From NCBI GenBank assembly GCA_025464895.1, contig JAODMG010000130.1, positions 1 to 45,160 on the forward strand: a DNA stretch of 45,160 bases, in the 5' to 3' direction. This document shows, piece after piece, positions 8,344 through 17,270 of the stretch. The position numbers were made by a program, and so were the translations under genes. The notes under the pieces were generated by a model. The model saw only the letters and a list, made by a program, of their open reading frames with translations, was not told the DNA's origin and did not search any database. How positions within the stretch are numbered: position 1 is the first letter of the stretch; every line of letters begins with the position of its first letter. This stretch comes from Microbacteriaceae bacterium. Its GTDB lineage: Bacteria > Actinomycetota > Actinomycetes > Actinomycetales > Microbacteriaceae.

Positions 8344-8709
8344 ATGCCAGAAGCACCGCGCAAGCGGCCAGACAACTACTCGGTGCTCCTTACCCTCCGC
8401 GGGCACGTCAAGGCGCGACCGAAGGCCGCCTACGACGCCATCGACGCGAACCTGAGGTCGAGAGGGCACTCCAGAGGCGGGTATCTCGCCGATCCATCCG
8501 CCTTCCTGGTCATCGTGCAGGGCGGCTGGTGGTATCGCGGCGAGTATCGGGTGGTCCCGGACGCGACCGGCTCCCACGTCGAGCACACCATCCTCAACGT
8601 CGCGCAGCGCGCGAAAGCGTTGAGCGGCCGGCCGGCCAAAAGGGCGATCAAGGCGGCACCCGGCGAATTCGCGAAACTCATGAAACGGCTGCGCGCCGAG
8701 GTTGAGTGA
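8344..8709 (+). CDS. Small hypothetical protein
   Basis: 121-residue basic, soluble protein without signal peptide or membrane segment. It has alternating strand-like stretches (YSVLLTLRGHV, FLVIVQGGWWYRGEYRVV, HVEHTILNV) and a lysine/arginine-rich C-terminal helix. The pattern is loosely like an SRPBCC (START-like) lipid- or ligand-binding fold, but no diagnostic motif is seen and no function is assigned. The start is fixed by the TACAGT-N6-ATG arrangement; upstream codons run through the complementary SMR gene and are not coding. Confidence 0.7.
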   Translation: MPEAPRKRPDNYSVLLTLRGHVKARPKAAYDAIDANLRSRGHSRGGYLADPSAFLVIVQGGWWYRGEYRVVPDATGSHVEHTILNVAQRAKALSGRPAKRAIKAAPGEFAKLMKRLRAEVE

Positions 8710-8730
8710 CGCCGCTCGAGTGGCGCAGCG

Positions 8731-10008
8731 CTATCCCGCTCGCTGGCCCTTCGTGCAGGTCTGTTCTGCGGCGGTCTGACCCTGGATGGCACTCGGCAGC
8801 TCCACCACAGGGCCGGAGGCCGGCGCGCTTGGATCGGCCGAAGCGGTCGGTGCGGCGCTAGCCGGTGGGGCGGCGCTGGCGGGTGGCGCAGCGGGAGCGG
8901 CCGGTGTCGTTGGATCGACCTTCGTGCCGACTCCGGTCGAGCCGGTGAGCGCGATCGGTTGGTCGGACTTCAGAGCGTCGAAGAGGACCCTCGCGGCGCT
9001 CGGCACCGGGAGCACACCGTTGTAGCCGCTAAGCGATCCGTAGACGGTCGGGTATTGCACGAACACGACATCCTGGAACGGGATGTTCTTGACCGCGACA
9101 GCCATCGAGGCCATGGTCGCGATGTTCGCGAGGCTGCTCGACAGCGTCATGTTCGCGGCGGCCGCCTTGGCGAGCGCGTAGACCGTCAGGGGGTTGCCGA
9201 GGGTCTCGGGGGTCTTAATCTTTCGCACCAGCGCCGAGAGGAACAGCTGCTGGTTGCTGATCCTGCCGAGGTCGCTTCCGTCGCCGAGGCCGTAGCGCAC
9301 GCGGAGGAACTGTACTGCCTGAGAGCCGACGAGCGTCTGTTGTCCCGCGTCCAGGTTGAACGGGATCTGCAGGTCGTGGATGGGGGTCGCGACACACACG
9401 GTCACCCCGCCGACCGCGTTCGACATCCCGACGACGCCCTGGAATTCGGTCAGCGCGGCGTACGGAATCGTCATCCCGGTCAGGTTCTCGACCGTCTTCA
9501 CGATGCAGGGCAGTCCGCCGTAGGTCAGTGCCGTGTTGATCTTGTTCGTCTGTGCCGGGAAGTTGCCGCCCTTGTCGTTCGGGCAGGAGGCGATCGGCAC
9601 GATCATGTCTCGGGGGAAGCTGACGACAGTGGCACGTTTGTGATCGGCTGAGACGTGGACGAGCATGGTCACGTCGTTGAGGTGTTCGCCGCGTTTGCCG
9701 TAGGCGGCAACATCCCCGCCGCCGCTGTCGCTCGCAGCGATGAGGAAGTTGATCTCGCCCTCCGTCGCCCCGATGGACGGCGGTGGACCGTCGGTGGCGC
9801 CGATCAGGTTCACACCCGGTTTGATGCTGCTGGCAACATCCAAGACCGCGAATGCGGCAACGGAGGTGCCGCTGACGATGAGCACCGCGAGGGTCGCCGC
9901 GAGGATTTTTCCCGCGGTCGCCCAGGCGTGGGATCTGCGGAGCATGCCATGCCGCGCAATCGGCGGCTGGCGCACCGGTCCGCGCAGGCGCGGGCGTAGA
10001 TCGCTCAT
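8731..10008 (-). CDS. LytR-CpsA-Psr (LCP) family ligase
   Basis: 425-residue membrane-anchored protein that attaches secondary wall polymers from undecaprenyl carriers to peptidoglycan. One N-terminal helix (about residues 32-58) is preceded by an arginine-rich cytoplasmic tail. The LCP domain follows with the conserved LIAASDSGG, VSFPRDMIV (catalytic Arg/Asp), TNKINTALTYGG, FQGVVGMSNAVGGVTVCV and LRVRYGLGDGSDLGRISNQQ. The tail of about 75 residues is Ala/Pro/Ser-rich low-complexity sequence ending in a cysteine-containing segment. It is divergent from the amidase gene. Confidence 0.93.
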   Translation of the reverse strand: MSDLRPRLRGPVRQPPIARHGMLRRSHAWATAGKILAATLAVLIVSGTSVAAFAVLDVASSIKPGVNLIGATDGPPPSIGATEGEINFLIAASDSGGGDVAAYGKRGEHLNDVTMLVHVSADHKRATVVSFPRDMIVPIASCPNDKGGNFPAQTNKINTALTYGGLPCIVKTVENLTGMTIPYAALTEFQGVVGMSNAVGGVTVCVATPIHDLQIPFNLDAGQQTLVGSQAVQFLRVRYGLGDGSDLGRISNQQLFLSALVRKIKTPETLGNPLTVYALAKAAAANMTLSSSLANIATMASMAVAVKNIPFQDVVFVQYPTVYGSLSGYNGVLPVPSAARVLFDALKSDQPIALTGSTGVGTKVDPTTPAAPAAPPASAAPPASAAPTASADPSAPASGPVVELPSAIQGQTAAEQTCTKGQRAG

Positions 10009-10186
10009 CTGGGCAGTTCTTCCTTCGCTAGGCGTTCACTCACTGGGTGGCGACGGTAGTCGGGGACATCCGCACATAAAGAGGGTAGTTAACCATGTGA
10101 GCCTGAACGTTTCCGCAGTGTCGTTCCAGAATACCAACCAGGACGGCCATGGTCACGCTCGTCCTGGCTGGGCGGACTTCTCGGCC

Positions 10187-10198
10187 TAGGCTCGAGGG
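10187..10198 (+). promoter_or_regulatory. Leaderless -10 element of the amidase gene
   Basis: TAGGCT (10187-10192), six bases CGAGGG, then the GTG start. Confidence 0.5.
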
Positions 10199-11629
10199 GT
10201 GTTCGAACTCCATCACCTGACAGCGCAGGAGCAGTGGGACTGGCTGCAACGCGGCGACATCACCCCGACAGAACTCACAGAACACTACTTGGCGCGGATC
10301 GAGCGACTCGACGGCGTGAATTCACCCGGCCAACTGGGTGCCTTCGTCACAGTGACCGCGGATGCCGCTCTCGAGCGGGCGCAGAGGCTCGGTGCCGCGG
10401 GTCCCACCACCGCAGCGCTGTGGGCGCTCCCGTTCGCGGACAAGGATCTCACCCTCCGCGCTGGGGTCCCGGCGAAATTCGGGTCGCGGCTGATGGCCGA
10501 CTTTGTCCCCGATACCTCGGACGAGCTCGTTCGGGTGCTGGATGACGCCGGCGGGATCAGTCTCGGCAAGACCAACGCCCCGGAGTTCGGGCTTCCCTCC
10601 TACACCGAGAGCCTGGTCGCGCCACCGGCGAGGAATCCGTATGACCTCTCGCTCGGCGCGGGCGGATCGAGCGGAGGGGCCGCAGTCGCCGTTTCTGCCG
10701 GTCTTCTGCCGTTCGCCCCAGGATCCGACGGCGGAGGCTCGATTCGCATCCCGGCCGCCGCGACCGGGCTGGTCGGTCTCAAACCGTCCCGTGGGCTCAT
10801 TCCGAGCGGCTCCGGAATCGACAAGCTCGCGGGCCTCGCCGTTCCAGGGCCGTTGGCACGCACCGTCGCCGACGCCGCCATGCTGCTCGACGCGATGATC
10901 GGGGAAGGCCCGTACCCGTTCACGCTGCGGACGCCGAAGTGGGACGGTGGTGCGCTGCTGAACGCGGCAGTGCGGGGCGAGGGCCGCTACCAGCTCGGCG
11001 TGATGACGAGTTCGCCGTGGGACGGTGCCTACGACATCGAGATCTCGGCCGAGGCATCCGCCGCTCTCTCGCTCGCGGTGTCGGAGCTGAACGCGCTCGG
11101 GCACGGCGTCGAAGAGATCGCACTCGAACCGGACGACAGCTACGGGCCGAACTTTCGCACCATCTGGCAGGCGAGCGCGGCGAACATCCCCGCGGAGGGG
11201 GATCAGCTCGAATTGCTCGAGCCACTGACCCGCTGGCTGGTCGAGCGCGGTCGTGCGCTTTCTGCGCGGCAGCTGATGTCCGCGCTCACCGCCCTCGCGC
11301 TGTACGAGAGGTCGATCATCCGCCAGTTCGCGGCCTACGACGCAGTGCTCACCCCGGCCCTCGCCATGACACCGAGGCCGATCGGGTGGTACGACAGCGA
11401 GGACGGGGAGCGCAATTTCGAACAGCAGGTCCAGTACACGCCGTTCACCTCGTTCGCGAACGTGACCGGGCTGCCGGCCATCGCGCTGCCGGTCGCGGTG
11501 ACGGATGCCGGACTCCCGATGGGCGTGCAGCTGGTCGGCCGCCCGGGTGGGGAGGCCGCGCTGCTGTCGATCGGCGCCCAGCTGGAGCGGCGATTCCAGT
11601 GGCAGAAACGGCACCCGGCTCAGTGGTGA
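10199..11629 (+). CDS. Amidase-signature family amidase
   Basis: 476-residue amidase. The Ser-cisSer-Lys triad regions are visible: the lysine in PFADKDL, and the Gly/Ser-rich signature (SLGAGGSSGGAAVAVSAGL, then GSDGGGSIRIPAA) with the cis-serine and nucleophile serine, followed by GLVGLKPSRGLIPS. The C-terminal PFTSFANVTGLPAIALPV is typical. The family hydrolyses amides including acylated amino acids and nitrile-derived amides; GatA is unlikely because no gatB or gatC is adjacent. The GTG start is supported by the leaderless -10 box. Confidence 0.93.
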   Translation: MFELHHLTAQEQWDWLQRGDITPTELTEHYLARIERLDGVNSPGQLGAFVTVTADAALERAQRLGAAGPTTAALWALPFADKDLTLRAGVPAKFGSRLMADFVPDTSDELVRVLDDAGGISLGKTNAPEFGLPSYTESLVAPPARNPYDLSLGAGGSSGGAAVAVSAGLLPFAPGSDGGGSIRIPAAATGLVGLKPSRGLIPSGSGIDKLAGLAVPGPLARTVADAAMLLDAMIGEGPYPFTLRTPKWDGGALLNAAVRGEGRYQLGVMTSSPWDGAYDIEISAEASAALSLAVSELNALGHGVEEIALEPDDSYGPNFRTIWQASAANIPAEGDQLELLEPLTRWLVERGRALSARQLMSALTALALYERSIIRQFAAYDAVLTPALAMTPRPIGWYDSEDGERNFEQQVQYTPFTSFANVTGLPAIALPVAVTDAGLPMGVQLVGRPGGEAALLSIGAQLERRFQWQKRHPAQW

Positions 11630-11669
11630 CGCCCGGCGCTCTCTCGGCGCCCTGCTGCTTTCCAGCGGC

Positions 11670-12521
11670 TTAGGCGGCGAGCTTCCCGGCAAGCCCGACC
11701 AGCTCGACGCTCCGCTCCCAGAGCGCGCTGGCTAGTCCCGGTTGGTCGGCCTGCCTGTTGGTCGCGCCGTTCGCTTTCATCCGATCGAAGTACGCGCCGT
11801 TCGTTGCCTTGACCGGGTCCGCGGAGGCCAGGTAGACGAGTGGCGCAGCGCCCTGTTCCGGACGGAGCCCGAGGCGGCCTGCGCTGATGAAATTCGCAAT
11901 CTTGAGCGGTGCGGCGTCTGCGCCGAAACTGGTCGCGACGAACCCGGGATGGAACGAGTACGCCGCGATCCCGGTGCGCCGCGCAAGCTCTTCGATAAAC
12001 AGGATCGTTTCGAGCTTCGTGGTGCCGTAGGCCTGCCAACCGCCGAACCACGCCCGCTTCTCCCAGTTGAGATCGTCCAGGTCGAGTCGGCCCATCAGGT
12101 TTGCGCCGCTCGCGGTCGAGATGACCCTGCCACCGGTCGATACGAGCAGGGGCAGGAGCAGATTGGTGAGCAGGAATGGTGCGAGATGGTTGGACTGGAA
12201 GGTGCGCTCGAAGCCGTCGACCGTGATCGCCCGCCGGGAGACGAGACCGCCGGCATTGTTCGCGAGTACGTCGATCCGGTCGTAGCGGGCGAGCAGATCA
12301 TCCGCGAGGGTGCGCACCTGGTCGAGGTGGTCGAAATCGGCGAGAAACGCCGAGCCGCCGATGGCCTCGGCTATCGCTTTGGTGCGCTCCGGGTTGCGAC
12401 CGACGACCGCGACCTCTGCCCCGCGGGCGGCCAGTTCGATCGCCGCGGCCCTTCCGAGGCCGGAACTGGCGCCGGTGAGAACGATCGTCTTGCCAGTCAG
12501 GTCGTCATCGGGAGCAGTCAT
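11670..12521 (-). CDS. SDR family oxidoreductase, retinol dehydrogenase-like
   Basis: 283-residue short-chain dehydrogenase. N-terminal TGASSGLG, NADP-type arginine after beta-2 (VVGRNPERT), NNAGG, catalytic serine (VISTASGAN), YGTTK as YxxxK, and the HPGFVAT loop. The layout resembles the retinol dehydrogenase/WWOX-like group of SDRs common in actinobacteria. Substrate unknown. A TAGAAA box six bases upstream of the ATG and the lack of a Shine-Dalgarno sequence suggest a leaderless transcript; the gene is divergent from the glycosyltransferase with 72 bp between them. Confidence 0.92.
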   Translation of the reverse strand: MTAPDDDLTGKTIVLTGASSGLGRAAAIELAARGAEVAVVGRNPERTKAIAEAIGGSAFLADFDHLDQVRTLADDLLARYDRIDVLANNAGGLVSRRAITVDGFERTFQSNHLAPFLLTNLLLPLLVSTGGRVISTASGANLMGRLDLDDLNWEKRAWFGGWQAYGTTKLETILFIEELARRTGIAAYSFHPGFVATSFGADAAPLKIANFISAGRLGLRPEQGAAPLVYLASADPVKATNGAYFDRMKANGATNRQADQPGLASALWERSVELVGLAGKLAA

Positions 12522-12581
12522 GGGTTGTTTCTAGCACCTTTGCGCGCTCGGTATTCACCGCTGGCGCAAAGCCACGGGGAA

Positions 12582-12593
12582 TAAAGTGAACCC
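12582..12593 (+). promoter_or_regulatory. Leaderless -10 element of the glycosyltransferase gene
   Basis: TAAAGT (12582-12587), six bases, then ATG; no Shine-Dalgarno sequence. Confidence 0.55.
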
Positions 12594-13826
12594 ATGCCCA
12601 GCACACCGAGTCGAGTCGCGATGGTGTCGATGCACACCTCGCCCGCGGCGATTGCGGGCAGTGGCGACGCCGGCGGGATGAATGTGTCGATCCTGGCGAC
12701 CGCCAGGCAACTCGCCGCGCGCGGAGTCGAAGTGGATCTCCTGACCAGGGCAGTCGGCGCCCCGATGGTGACCGAGCTGGCCGACCGGATCACGCTCAGG
12801 GAGCTGGCCGCCGGGCCGCCGACGGAGCTGCCGAAGAGCCAGCTGCGTGAATTTGCGGATGAATTCGGGGAGGGCGTCGCGGACCTCGCGGGCAGGAGGG
12901 GCACCCGCTATGACCTGATCCACGCCCACTACTGGCTGAGTGGGATCGCAACGCTGCCGGTCACGCTGGAATTCGGCATACCGCTCGTGCAGAGTTTCCA
13001 CACGCTCGCCGCGATGAAGAATCGCGTGCTCGCGTCGGGACAACCCGCGGAGCCGGAAGCCAGGTTGCGGTCGGAGATGTTCCTGTCGAACCAGGCGGCG
13101 GCGATCGTGGCCGGTTCGACCGCGGAGATCGATTGCCTCATCGACGAGGTGCGTGCGCCCGCGGAACGAATCTGGATCATTCCGCCCGGAGTCGACATCG
13201 AGCTGTTCCGCCCGGACCGCTCGGCCGCTGACCGACGGATGCGGACGAGGCTCGGAATCGATGATGCCCGCCCGATAATCGCGACGGCCGCCCGCATCCA
13301 ACCGCTCAAAGACCAGGAACTGGCGATCCGCGCGCTCGCCGAACTGCACGCGCTGAGCGGATGGGCGCCGGTGCTCGTCATCGCCGGTGCGGAGACGCCA
13401 GGCGACGAGGCCTATGGCGCTGCGCTGCGTGCGCTCGCGGCGGAGCTCGGCGTCGGAGGCGACGTTCGTTTCGCTGGCGCGTTGGGGCGGGACGAGCTCG
13501 CCGACCTGTTCGCGATCGCGAGCGTCACGCTCATACCGTCGCACTCCGAGACCTTCGGGCTGGTGGCCCTCGAATCCGCTGCCAGCGGCACGCCGGTGGT
13601 CGGTTACCACGGCAGCGGCCTGCTCGAGTCGATCGCCGACGGGGTGTCCGGGGTGTTGGTCGACTCGCGCGACCCGAGGGAATGGGGCCGCACCATCGCG
13701 GAGCTGCTCACCGGCGGCAGCGAGCTGCGGCGGATGGCCGTATCGGCCAGGGACCACGCGCTCGGCTACACCTGGGGCGCGACAGCTACTGCTCTGCTCG
13801 GCGTCTACGGGAGCCTGATCGACTGA
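12594..13826 (+). CDS. mshA: GT4 glycosyltransferase, MshA-like
   Basis: 410-residue GT-B glycosyltransferase. It matches the MshA pattern: VAMVSMHTSPAA with GDAGGMNV at the N-terminus (UDP-GlcNAc/inositol-phosphate loop), HAHYWLSG, SFHTLAAMKN, PPGVDIELF, a sugar-nucleotide segment ARIQPLKDQELAIRAL, and the ESFG-like ETFGLVALESAASGTPVV with the GT4 E-x7-E motif. MshA joins GlcNAc to inositol-3-phosphate in the first step of mycothiol synthesis, the actinobacterial thiol. No other msh genes are in the window, so the exact acceptor is an inference; the alternative is a general GT4 enzyme. Confidence 0.82.
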   Translation: MPSTPSRVAMVSMHTSPAAIAGSGDAGGMNVSILATARQLAARGVEVDLLTRAVGAPMVTELADRITLRELAAGPPTELPKSQLREFADEFGEGVADLAGRRGTRYDLIHAHYWLSGIATLPVTLEFGIPLVQSFHTLAAMKNRVLASGQPAEPEARLRSEMFLSNQAAAIVAGSTAEIDCLIDEVRAPAERIWIIPPGVDIELFRPDRSAADRRMRTRLGIDDARPIIATAARIQPLKDQELAIRALAELHALSGWAPVLVIAGAETPGDEAYGAALRALAAELGVGGDVRFAGALGRDELADLFAIASVTLIPSHSETFGLVALESAASGTPVVGYHGSGLLESIADGVSGVLVDSRDPREWGRTIAELLTGGSELRRMAVSARDHALGYTWGATATALLGVYGSLID

Positions 13827-13927
13827 GCGCGGTCGCCCTATTTACGGCTTCGGTTTGGGGCTTCCCGATTGCTGCATCCGGCCTTTGCATCTTGGCTTTG
13901 GCCTATTCCGGACTTCGGACCTCTGAC

Positions 13928-15346
13928 TTACGGCCGGCCGTAGGTCTCGAGAAGTCGCAGCCAGACCTCGTTCATGGTCGGATACGGTGGAACGGCATGC
14001 CAGAGCCGGTCGATCGGAACTTCGCCGACGATCGCGATCGTCGCCGCCTGGATCATCTCCGCGACATCCTGGCCGACGAAGGCGACGCCGAGGACCACCT
14101 TGCGTTTCTCGTCCACCACCATGCGCGCTTTGCCGGTATAGCCGTCGGCCTGGAGTGAGGCGCCGGAGACGTCGCCGAGCTCGTAGTCGACCACCCGGAT
14201 GTCGTACCCTGCTTTCTCGGCCGCCCGAGCGGTCAGACCGACCGCCGCAACCTCTGGGTCGCTGAAGACGACCTGCGGAACCGCCTCGTGATCGGCGGTG
14301 GCAACGTGGCTGCCCCACGGCTTGTCGTCGACCGGTTTGCCGGTCGCTCGTGCCGCGATCACGTCACCGGCGGCCCTCGCCTGGTACTTGCCCTGGTGAG
14401 TGAGCAGGGCGCGGTGGTTGACGTCGCCGCAGGCGTAGAGCCAGTCGAAGCCGTTCACGAGCAGCGTGTCGTCGGTCTGCAGCCAGTCGCCGGGAGTCAG
14501 TCCGATCGTCTCCAAGCCGAGGTCGTTCGTGCGCGGGGCGCGACCTACTGCCACGAGAACCTCGTCGGCCGTGACGGTGCTTCCATCGTCCAAGCTGAGC
14601 TCGACGGTCGAGCCGTCACGAGTGATCGACGTCGGGGACACGCCGAGCCTGACGGTCGCGCCCAGCTTGCGCAGGGCATCCGCCACCATTTCGCCGGCGA
14701 ACGGCTCGTTCCCGGAGAGCAGGCCGCCGCGGGACAGCAGAGTCACCTCGGTTCCGAAGCTGGCGTAGGCGGTGGCCATCTCGACCCCGACGACCCCGCC
14801 GCCAAGGATCGCGAGCCTGCCGGGGGCTTTCTGGGCGCTGGTCGCGTCGCGGCTGGTCCATGGACTGGCGTCTTTGAGTCCGGGGATGTCGGGGAGGATC
14901 GGGTCGGAGCCGGTGCTCACGGCGACCGCGCTGGTCGCTTTCAGTATCGTGACGGTGCCGTCATCCGCTGTGACGGTGACCTCCTTCTCGCCGGTGAAGC
15001 GGGCCTGGCCGCGCAACAAGTCGATGTTCGCGCCCGCGACCCAATCGACCTGGCTCTGGTCGTTCCAGTCGTGGGTGAAGCTGTTGCGGCGCCTGAAGAC
15101 CGCGGCGACGTCGAGCGTTCCGGTCACCGCCTGCTTCGCCCCATCGAGGTTCTGGGCCGCCCGAAGAGCGATGCCGCTCCTGAGGAGAGTCTTCGACGGT
15201 ATGCAGGCCCAGTACGAGCAGTCGCCGCCCACCAGTTCGCTCTCCACCAGGACCACGGTCAATCCACCCTGAACGGCGCGATCGGCGATGTTCTCGCCCG
15301 CCACTCCTGCTCCGATAACGATGAGGTCGTACTCGCGAGTCGTCAT
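13928..15346 (-). CDS. Pyridine nucleotide-disulfide oxidoreductase
   Basis: 472-residue homodimeric FAD enzyme of the lipoamide dehydrogenase/mercuric reductase family. FAD-binding GAGVAGENIA is at the N-terminus, the redox disulfide is in GGDCSYWACIPSKTL (CxxxxC), the NAD(P) domain has GGGVVGVEMA, the second FAD motif is YACGDVN, and the C-terminal HAVPPYPTMNE supplies the His-Glu pair. No lipoyl-complex genes are near, so it may be a mercuric reductase-like, mycothione reductase-like or NADPH:quinone-type enzyme rather than a true Lpd. A TAGCTT box is six bases before the ATG; four copies of a 17-bp element lie just upstream. Confidence 0.92.
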   Translation of the reverse strand: MTTREYDLIVIGAGVAGENIADRAVQGGLTVVLVESELVGGDCSYWACIPSKTLLRSGIALRAAQNLDGAKQAVTGTLDVAAVFRRRNSFTHDWNDQSQVDWVAGANIDLLRGQARFTGEKEVTVTADDGTVTILKATSAVAVSTGSDPILPDIPGLKDASPWTSRDATSAQKAPGRLAILGGGVVGVEMATAYASFGTEVTLLSRGGLLSGNEPFAGEMVADALRKLGATVRLGVSPTSITRDGSTVELSLDDGSTVTADEVLVAVGRAPRTNDLGLETIGLTPGDWLQTDDTLLVNGFDWLYACGDVNHRALLTHQGKYQARAAGDVIAARATGKPVDDKPWGSHVATADHEAVPQVVFSDPEVAAVGLTARAAEKAGYDIRVVDYELGDVSGASLQADGYTGKARMVVDEKRKVVLGVAFVGQDVAEMIQAATIAIVGEVPIDRLWHAVPPYPTMNEVWLRLLETYGRP

Positions 15347-15358
15347 CGTTCAAAGCTA
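15347..15358 (-). promoter_or_regulatory. Leaderless -10 element of the flavoprotein reductase
   Basis: On the minus strand TAGCTT (15353-15358), six bases TGAACG, then ATG. The expected -35 region (around 15376-15381) lies inside the first copy of the 17-bp repeat. Confidence 0.55.
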
Positions 15359-15364
15359 CTCCGG

Positions 15365-15559
15365 CCTGCTTTCGGAAATTCAGGAGTTCTCTGAATTTCG
15401 GCCGCCGGGCTAGTCCTGACTGAAGTTGCATCCTGCTTTCGGAAATTCAGGAGTTCTTTGCAAAATGGCCGGTCCGCCGGGCAATTGTGCGGCCGATTCG
15501 GGCGGAAGTCCTGAATTTCCGAAAGGACGGTGCCGACGAAGTCCTGAATTTCCGAAAGG
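15365..15559. repeat. Four-copy 17-bp element, two direct plus two inverted
   Basis: The core TCCTGAATTTCCGAAAG (or its complement) occurs four times without mismatch in this 195-bp stretch. Two copies in one orientation share 26 identical bases (15365-15390 and 15432-15457); two in the opposite orientation share 22 identical bases (15505-15526 and 15538-15559). At the first copy an extra half-arm (CTGAATTTC at 15391-15399) makes a 9-bp hairpin with a 7-base loop. The stretch is otherwise non-coding, lies between the enoyl-CoA hydratase stop and the flavoprotein start, and covers the promoter of the latter. Confidence 0.85.
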
Positions 15560-15612
15560 GGGCGAGGGCCGGCGTCGCGGAAGGCGGGACGGCAGCGCGC
15601 GGGACTGACGGG

Positions 15613-16398
15613 TCAGCGGCCGACGAACCTGGCAGGCTGGCGCGTCAGGAACGCCTCCATGCCGATGCGAGCGTCTTCACTCGACGCGAGTCGCACGAGC
15701 TCCGGTTGGAGCTTCGCCTCGGCCGCGGCATCGCCATCCCGAATCGCCAGCCGCGCGTTGGCGATGGCCGCCTGGACGGCGAGTGGCGCCTGGGCGGCGA
15801 CGCGTTTGGCGAGCTCGAGGCCGCGAGCGTACTGCTCGCCATCCGGCACCACCTCCTGAACAAGTCCGATTCGATGCGCCTCCGCCGAGTCGAAACTGTC
15901 GCCGGTGAGGATCCAACGCATGGCATTGCCCCAGCCCACCGCGCGCGGGAAGCGAATGGTCGCGCCGCCGAACGGCAGGATGCCCCTGGCGACCTCGATC
16001 TGCCCAAAGGTGGTCGACTCTGCCGCGACGGCGATATCGCTGGCGAGGATCAGCTCGATGCCGAGTGTCAGGCAGGTGCCGTGCACGGCGATCACCACAG
16101 GCTTGCTCAGCTGGCGGCCGGACACCTGCCACGGGTTGATTCCGCCGTCCGGAACGATGTCCAGACCGTCCGGACCGATTCGCGGTCCGACGTCCGCGAG
16201 GTCGAGCCCGCCGGTGAAATGGTCGCCGTGGGCGTAGACGAATCCGACGCGGAGCGACGGGTCCCGCTCGAGTTCGCCATACGCGAGCGACAGCTCGTTC
16301 AGCAGCTGCAGGTCAGCCGCGTTGCGTTTGGCCGGGCGATCGAACCCGATGAGCAATACCTGGCCGTCGCGATCAACAGTGATCCGTGCATCCGTCAT
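15613..16398 (-). CDS. Enoyl-CoA hydratase/isomerase family protein
   Basis: 261-residue crotonase-fold protein acting on acyl-CoA thioesters. The N-terminal strand GFDRPAKRNA, the first oxyanion-hole region (AHGDHFTGGLDLADVGP), the second (VHGTCLTLGIELILASDIAVA) and the FGQIEVARGILPFGG segment with one catalytic-position glutamate are clear. It lacks the usual PGGGGTQRL after this motif (PFGGATIRFPR instead), as seen in several actinobacterial paralogues, so the precise reaction is open. It is transcribed divergently from the epimerase with only 37 bp between the start codons. Confidence 0.92.
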   Translation of the reverse strand: MTDARITVDRDGQVLLIGFDRPAKRNAADLQLLNELSLAYGELERDPSLRVGFVYAHGDHFTGGLDLADVGPRIGPDGLDIVPDGGINPWQVSGRQLSKPVVIAVHGTCLTLGIELILASDIAVAAESTTFGQIEVARGILPFGGATIRFPRAVGWGNAMRWILTGDSFDSAEAHRIGLVQEVVPDGEQYARGLELAKRVAAQAPLAVQAAIANARLAIRDGDAAAEAKLQPELVRLASSEDARIGMEAFLTRQPARFVGR

Positions 16399-16435
16399 GC
16401 AAGCAGCCTATGGTGCGGGTTTCTAGACTGGCCGG
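16399..16435. promoter_or_regulatory. Compact divergent pair of leaderless -10 elements
   Basis: For the minus-strand hydratase TAGGCT (16405-16410) lies six bases before its ATG. For the plus-strand epimerase TAGACT (16424-16429) lies six bases before its ATG. The whole intergenic region is 37 bp, so each polymerase must contact bases inside the other promoter or gene. Confidence 0.6.
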
Positions 16436-17236
16436 ATGACGCACTCACCCGATACGGAAACCTGGGCGATCACCGGTGCGGCTGGCCGGATCGGGACGAC
16501 GCTGCGAGCGGGACTCTCCGGCAAGGTCGCCGGGCTCGTCTTGATCGACCGCCGAGAGGTCTCCGACCTGCGATCCGGTGAGACTGCCGTGCTCGCCGAC
16601 CTTGCCGATCCGCTGGCATTGCGGGACGCACTCGACGGGGTCGACGGCGTCATCCATCTTGCGGCGATTGCCGACGAGGCCGACTTCCACGACCTGGCCG
16701 AGGTGAACATCGTGGGCACCTGGCACCTACTCGAAGCGGCCAGGCAGGCCGGGGTCACCCGGGTGGTCTACGCCAGCACCGGGCGAACGATTGGCATGTA
16801 CGACGTGAGCGTCACCGTGACTACGGAGATGGCGACTCGTCCGGACGGCCTCTACGCGGTGAGCAAAGTGGCGGGGGAGGCGCTCTGCCGGCTCTATGCC
16901 GACAAGTTCGGTTTCACCGCGACCTGCCTGCGAATCGGGGCGTTCAAGGCCGCGCCGCAGGACGATCGGGACCTGAGCGTCTGGCTGAGCCCGGAGGATG
17001 CGGTGGCCGCGGTGCTCGCCGGAATGGCACAGGACGGCCCGTCCTTCAACGTTGTGTTGGCATACTCGGACAACGAGCACTCCTGGGTAGACCTTCGCGG
17101 CGGTCGCGAACTCGGCTACTCGCCGCAGGACAACGCCAGTGATCACCTGCGTGGAACGCCGATCACCCAGGGAAGGCAGGCCGGCGCGCTCGGCGACGCG
17201 AGCTTCACGCTGGACCGGCAGCGCCCGTTCCGGTAG
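16436..17236 (+). CDS. NAD-dependent epimerase/dehydratase, uronate dehydrogenase-like
   Basis: 266-residue extended-SDR protein. TGAAGRIG at the N-terminus, VIHLAAIAD, the catalytic serine in YASTGRTIG and YAVSK as YxxxK are visible, and the C-terminal NASDH ending resembles bacterial uronate dehydrogenases, which oxidise glucuronate or galacturonate to the lactone with NAD. No uronate-catabolic genes are next to it, so the substrate is not certain. The N-terminus is fixed by the TAGACT-N6-ATG arrangement. Confidence 0.85.
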   Translation: MTHSPDTETWAITGAAGRIGTTLRAGLSGKVAGLVLIDRREVSDLRSGETAVLADLADPLALRDALDGVDGVIHLAAIADEADFHDLAEVNIVGTWHLLEAARQAGVTRVVYASTGRTIGMYDVSVTVTTEMATRPDGLYAVSKVAGEALCRLYADKFGFTATCLRIGAFKAAPQDDRDLSVWLSPEDAVAAVLAGMAQDGPSFNVVLAYSDNEHSWVDLRGGRELGYSPQDNASDHLRGTPITQGRQAGALGDASFTLDRQRPFR

Positions 17237-17270
17237 GCGGCGCAGTGCTGCGGCAGTTCCAGCCGGGCGA

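Noticed and set aside
15365-15559. CRISPR array
   Set aside because: The repeats are partly inverted, unequally spaced, only four in number, and no cas genes are present.
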